From the NCBI GenBank assembly GCA_019232735.1, contig JAFANL010000079.1, positions 1-12,758 of the forward strand: a stretch of 12,758 nt of DNA. The letters run 5' to 3'. The notes beneath the pieces were generated by a model that saw only the letters and a program-made list of their open reading frames with translations, did not search any database and had not been told where the DNA came from. The translations under genes and the position numbers were made by a program. The stretch comes from Aquitalea sp. GTDB lineage: Bacteria; Pseudomonadota; Gammaproteobacteria; Burkholderiales; Chromobacteriaceae. Positions 12,551 to 12,758 of this stretch are shown here, one piece after another (position 1 is the first letter of the stretch; every line of letters starts with the position of its first letter).

Positions 12551-12758
12551 TCAGGGAGCCGTGTTCTCCTCCAGCATGCTCAGCCAGTGCATGGCGTGAC
12601 TGTTGCTTTCGCCACACATCTCCTCCGCTGGCTGCAAGCCGGCGCAGACGGCAGGCCGCTCGGGCAGGCCGAACAGCTGGCACAGGTTATCAGCACTGAG
12701 CTGCACGCAACGTACCCCAGCGGGCTTGCCTTGTGGCATGCCGGGGATGGGAGAGGAA
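12551..12758 (-). CDS. YkgJ-family cysteine-cluster protein, C-terminal part (5' end outside window)
   Basis: Only the last 69 codons are visible; the reading frame runs off the right edge, so this is a partial gene. The fragment SSPIPGMPQGKPAGVRC followed by LCQLFGLPERPAVCAGLQPAEEMCG matches the YkgJ/UPF0153 family. These are small proteins with about eight conserved cysteines, predicted to bind zinc or an iron-sulfur cluster. Four of the cluster cysteines are in this part; the N-terminal ones are missing from the window. The function of the family is not established. An ATG at 12739 exists in frame, but the family-conserved SSPIPG upstream of it shows that it is not the start. Confidence 0.85.
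   Translation of the reverse strand, partial: SSPIPGMPQGKPAGVRCVQLSADNLCQLFGLPERPAVCAGLQPAEEMCGESNSHAMHWLSMLEENTAP

Overview
The window reads as a chromosomal stretch of a GC-rich beta-proteobacterium, most likely Neisseriales / Chromobacteriaceae (Chromobacterium-Aquitalea-Vogesella type). This is inferred from protein character: an enterobacterial-type gmhA, a linked pyrB-pyrI pair, and a fused indolepyruvate ferredoxin oxidoreductase. No rRNA or other taxonomic marker is present. I see no insertion sequence, phage gene, tRNA or CRISPR array.

Layout. (1) 76-4247, minus strand: six codirectional genes read from right to left, namely rarD-type permease, GNAT acetyltransferase, AlaX-type alanyl-tRNA editing protein, GFA-family zinc protein (its start overlaps the alaX stop), a second EamA/DMT permease, then gmhA. 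Spacings are 21 bp, 63 bp, a 7-bp overlap, 55 bp and 131 bp. The last gap carries three inverted repeats, so gmhA may be separately controlled. (2) 4248-4644: a 397-bp divergent control region with a promoter whose spacer holds ACGT-type repeats, followed by a structured 5' UTR. (3) 4645-8121, plus strand: one 1158-residue gene for a fused indolepyruvate/aryl-2-oxoacid:ferredoxin oxidoreductase, closed by a strong terminator at 8160-8191. (4) 8246-8485, minus strand: a 79-residue protein I do not recognise. (5) 8646-10139, plus strand: a NYN-nuclease-like protein with a C-terminal LOTUS/OST-HTH domain, then a phosphinothricin-type GNAT acetyltransferase. (6) 10140-10447: an intergenic zone with two identical 32-bp terminator sequences 186 bp apart and several further hairpins between and beside them. 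(7) 10448-12102, minus strand: the pyrBI operon with a full upstream control region made of promoter, leader peptide and Rho-independent attenuator. (8) 12103-12550: a non-coding stretch with nested inverted repeats and an AT-rich island. (9) 12551-12758, minus strand: the C-terminal part of a YkgJ-family cysteine-cluster protein cut by the window end.

Functional reading. pyrB and pyrI encode the two subunits of aspartate transcarbamoylase, the first committed step of pyrimidine synthesis. The upstream region looks like a translation-coupled attenuator similar in plan to that of enterobacterial pyrBI: a 39-codon reading frame with a strong Shine-Dalgarno sequence ends inside the 5' arm of the terminator. 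I consider this the most interesting non-gene structure in the window. The large oxidoreductase probably serves aromatic amino-acid catabolism through aryl-pyruvates. gmhA supplies the heptose of the lipopolysaccharide core. I did not find a clearly new defence or mobile system; most genes belong to well-known housekeeping families.
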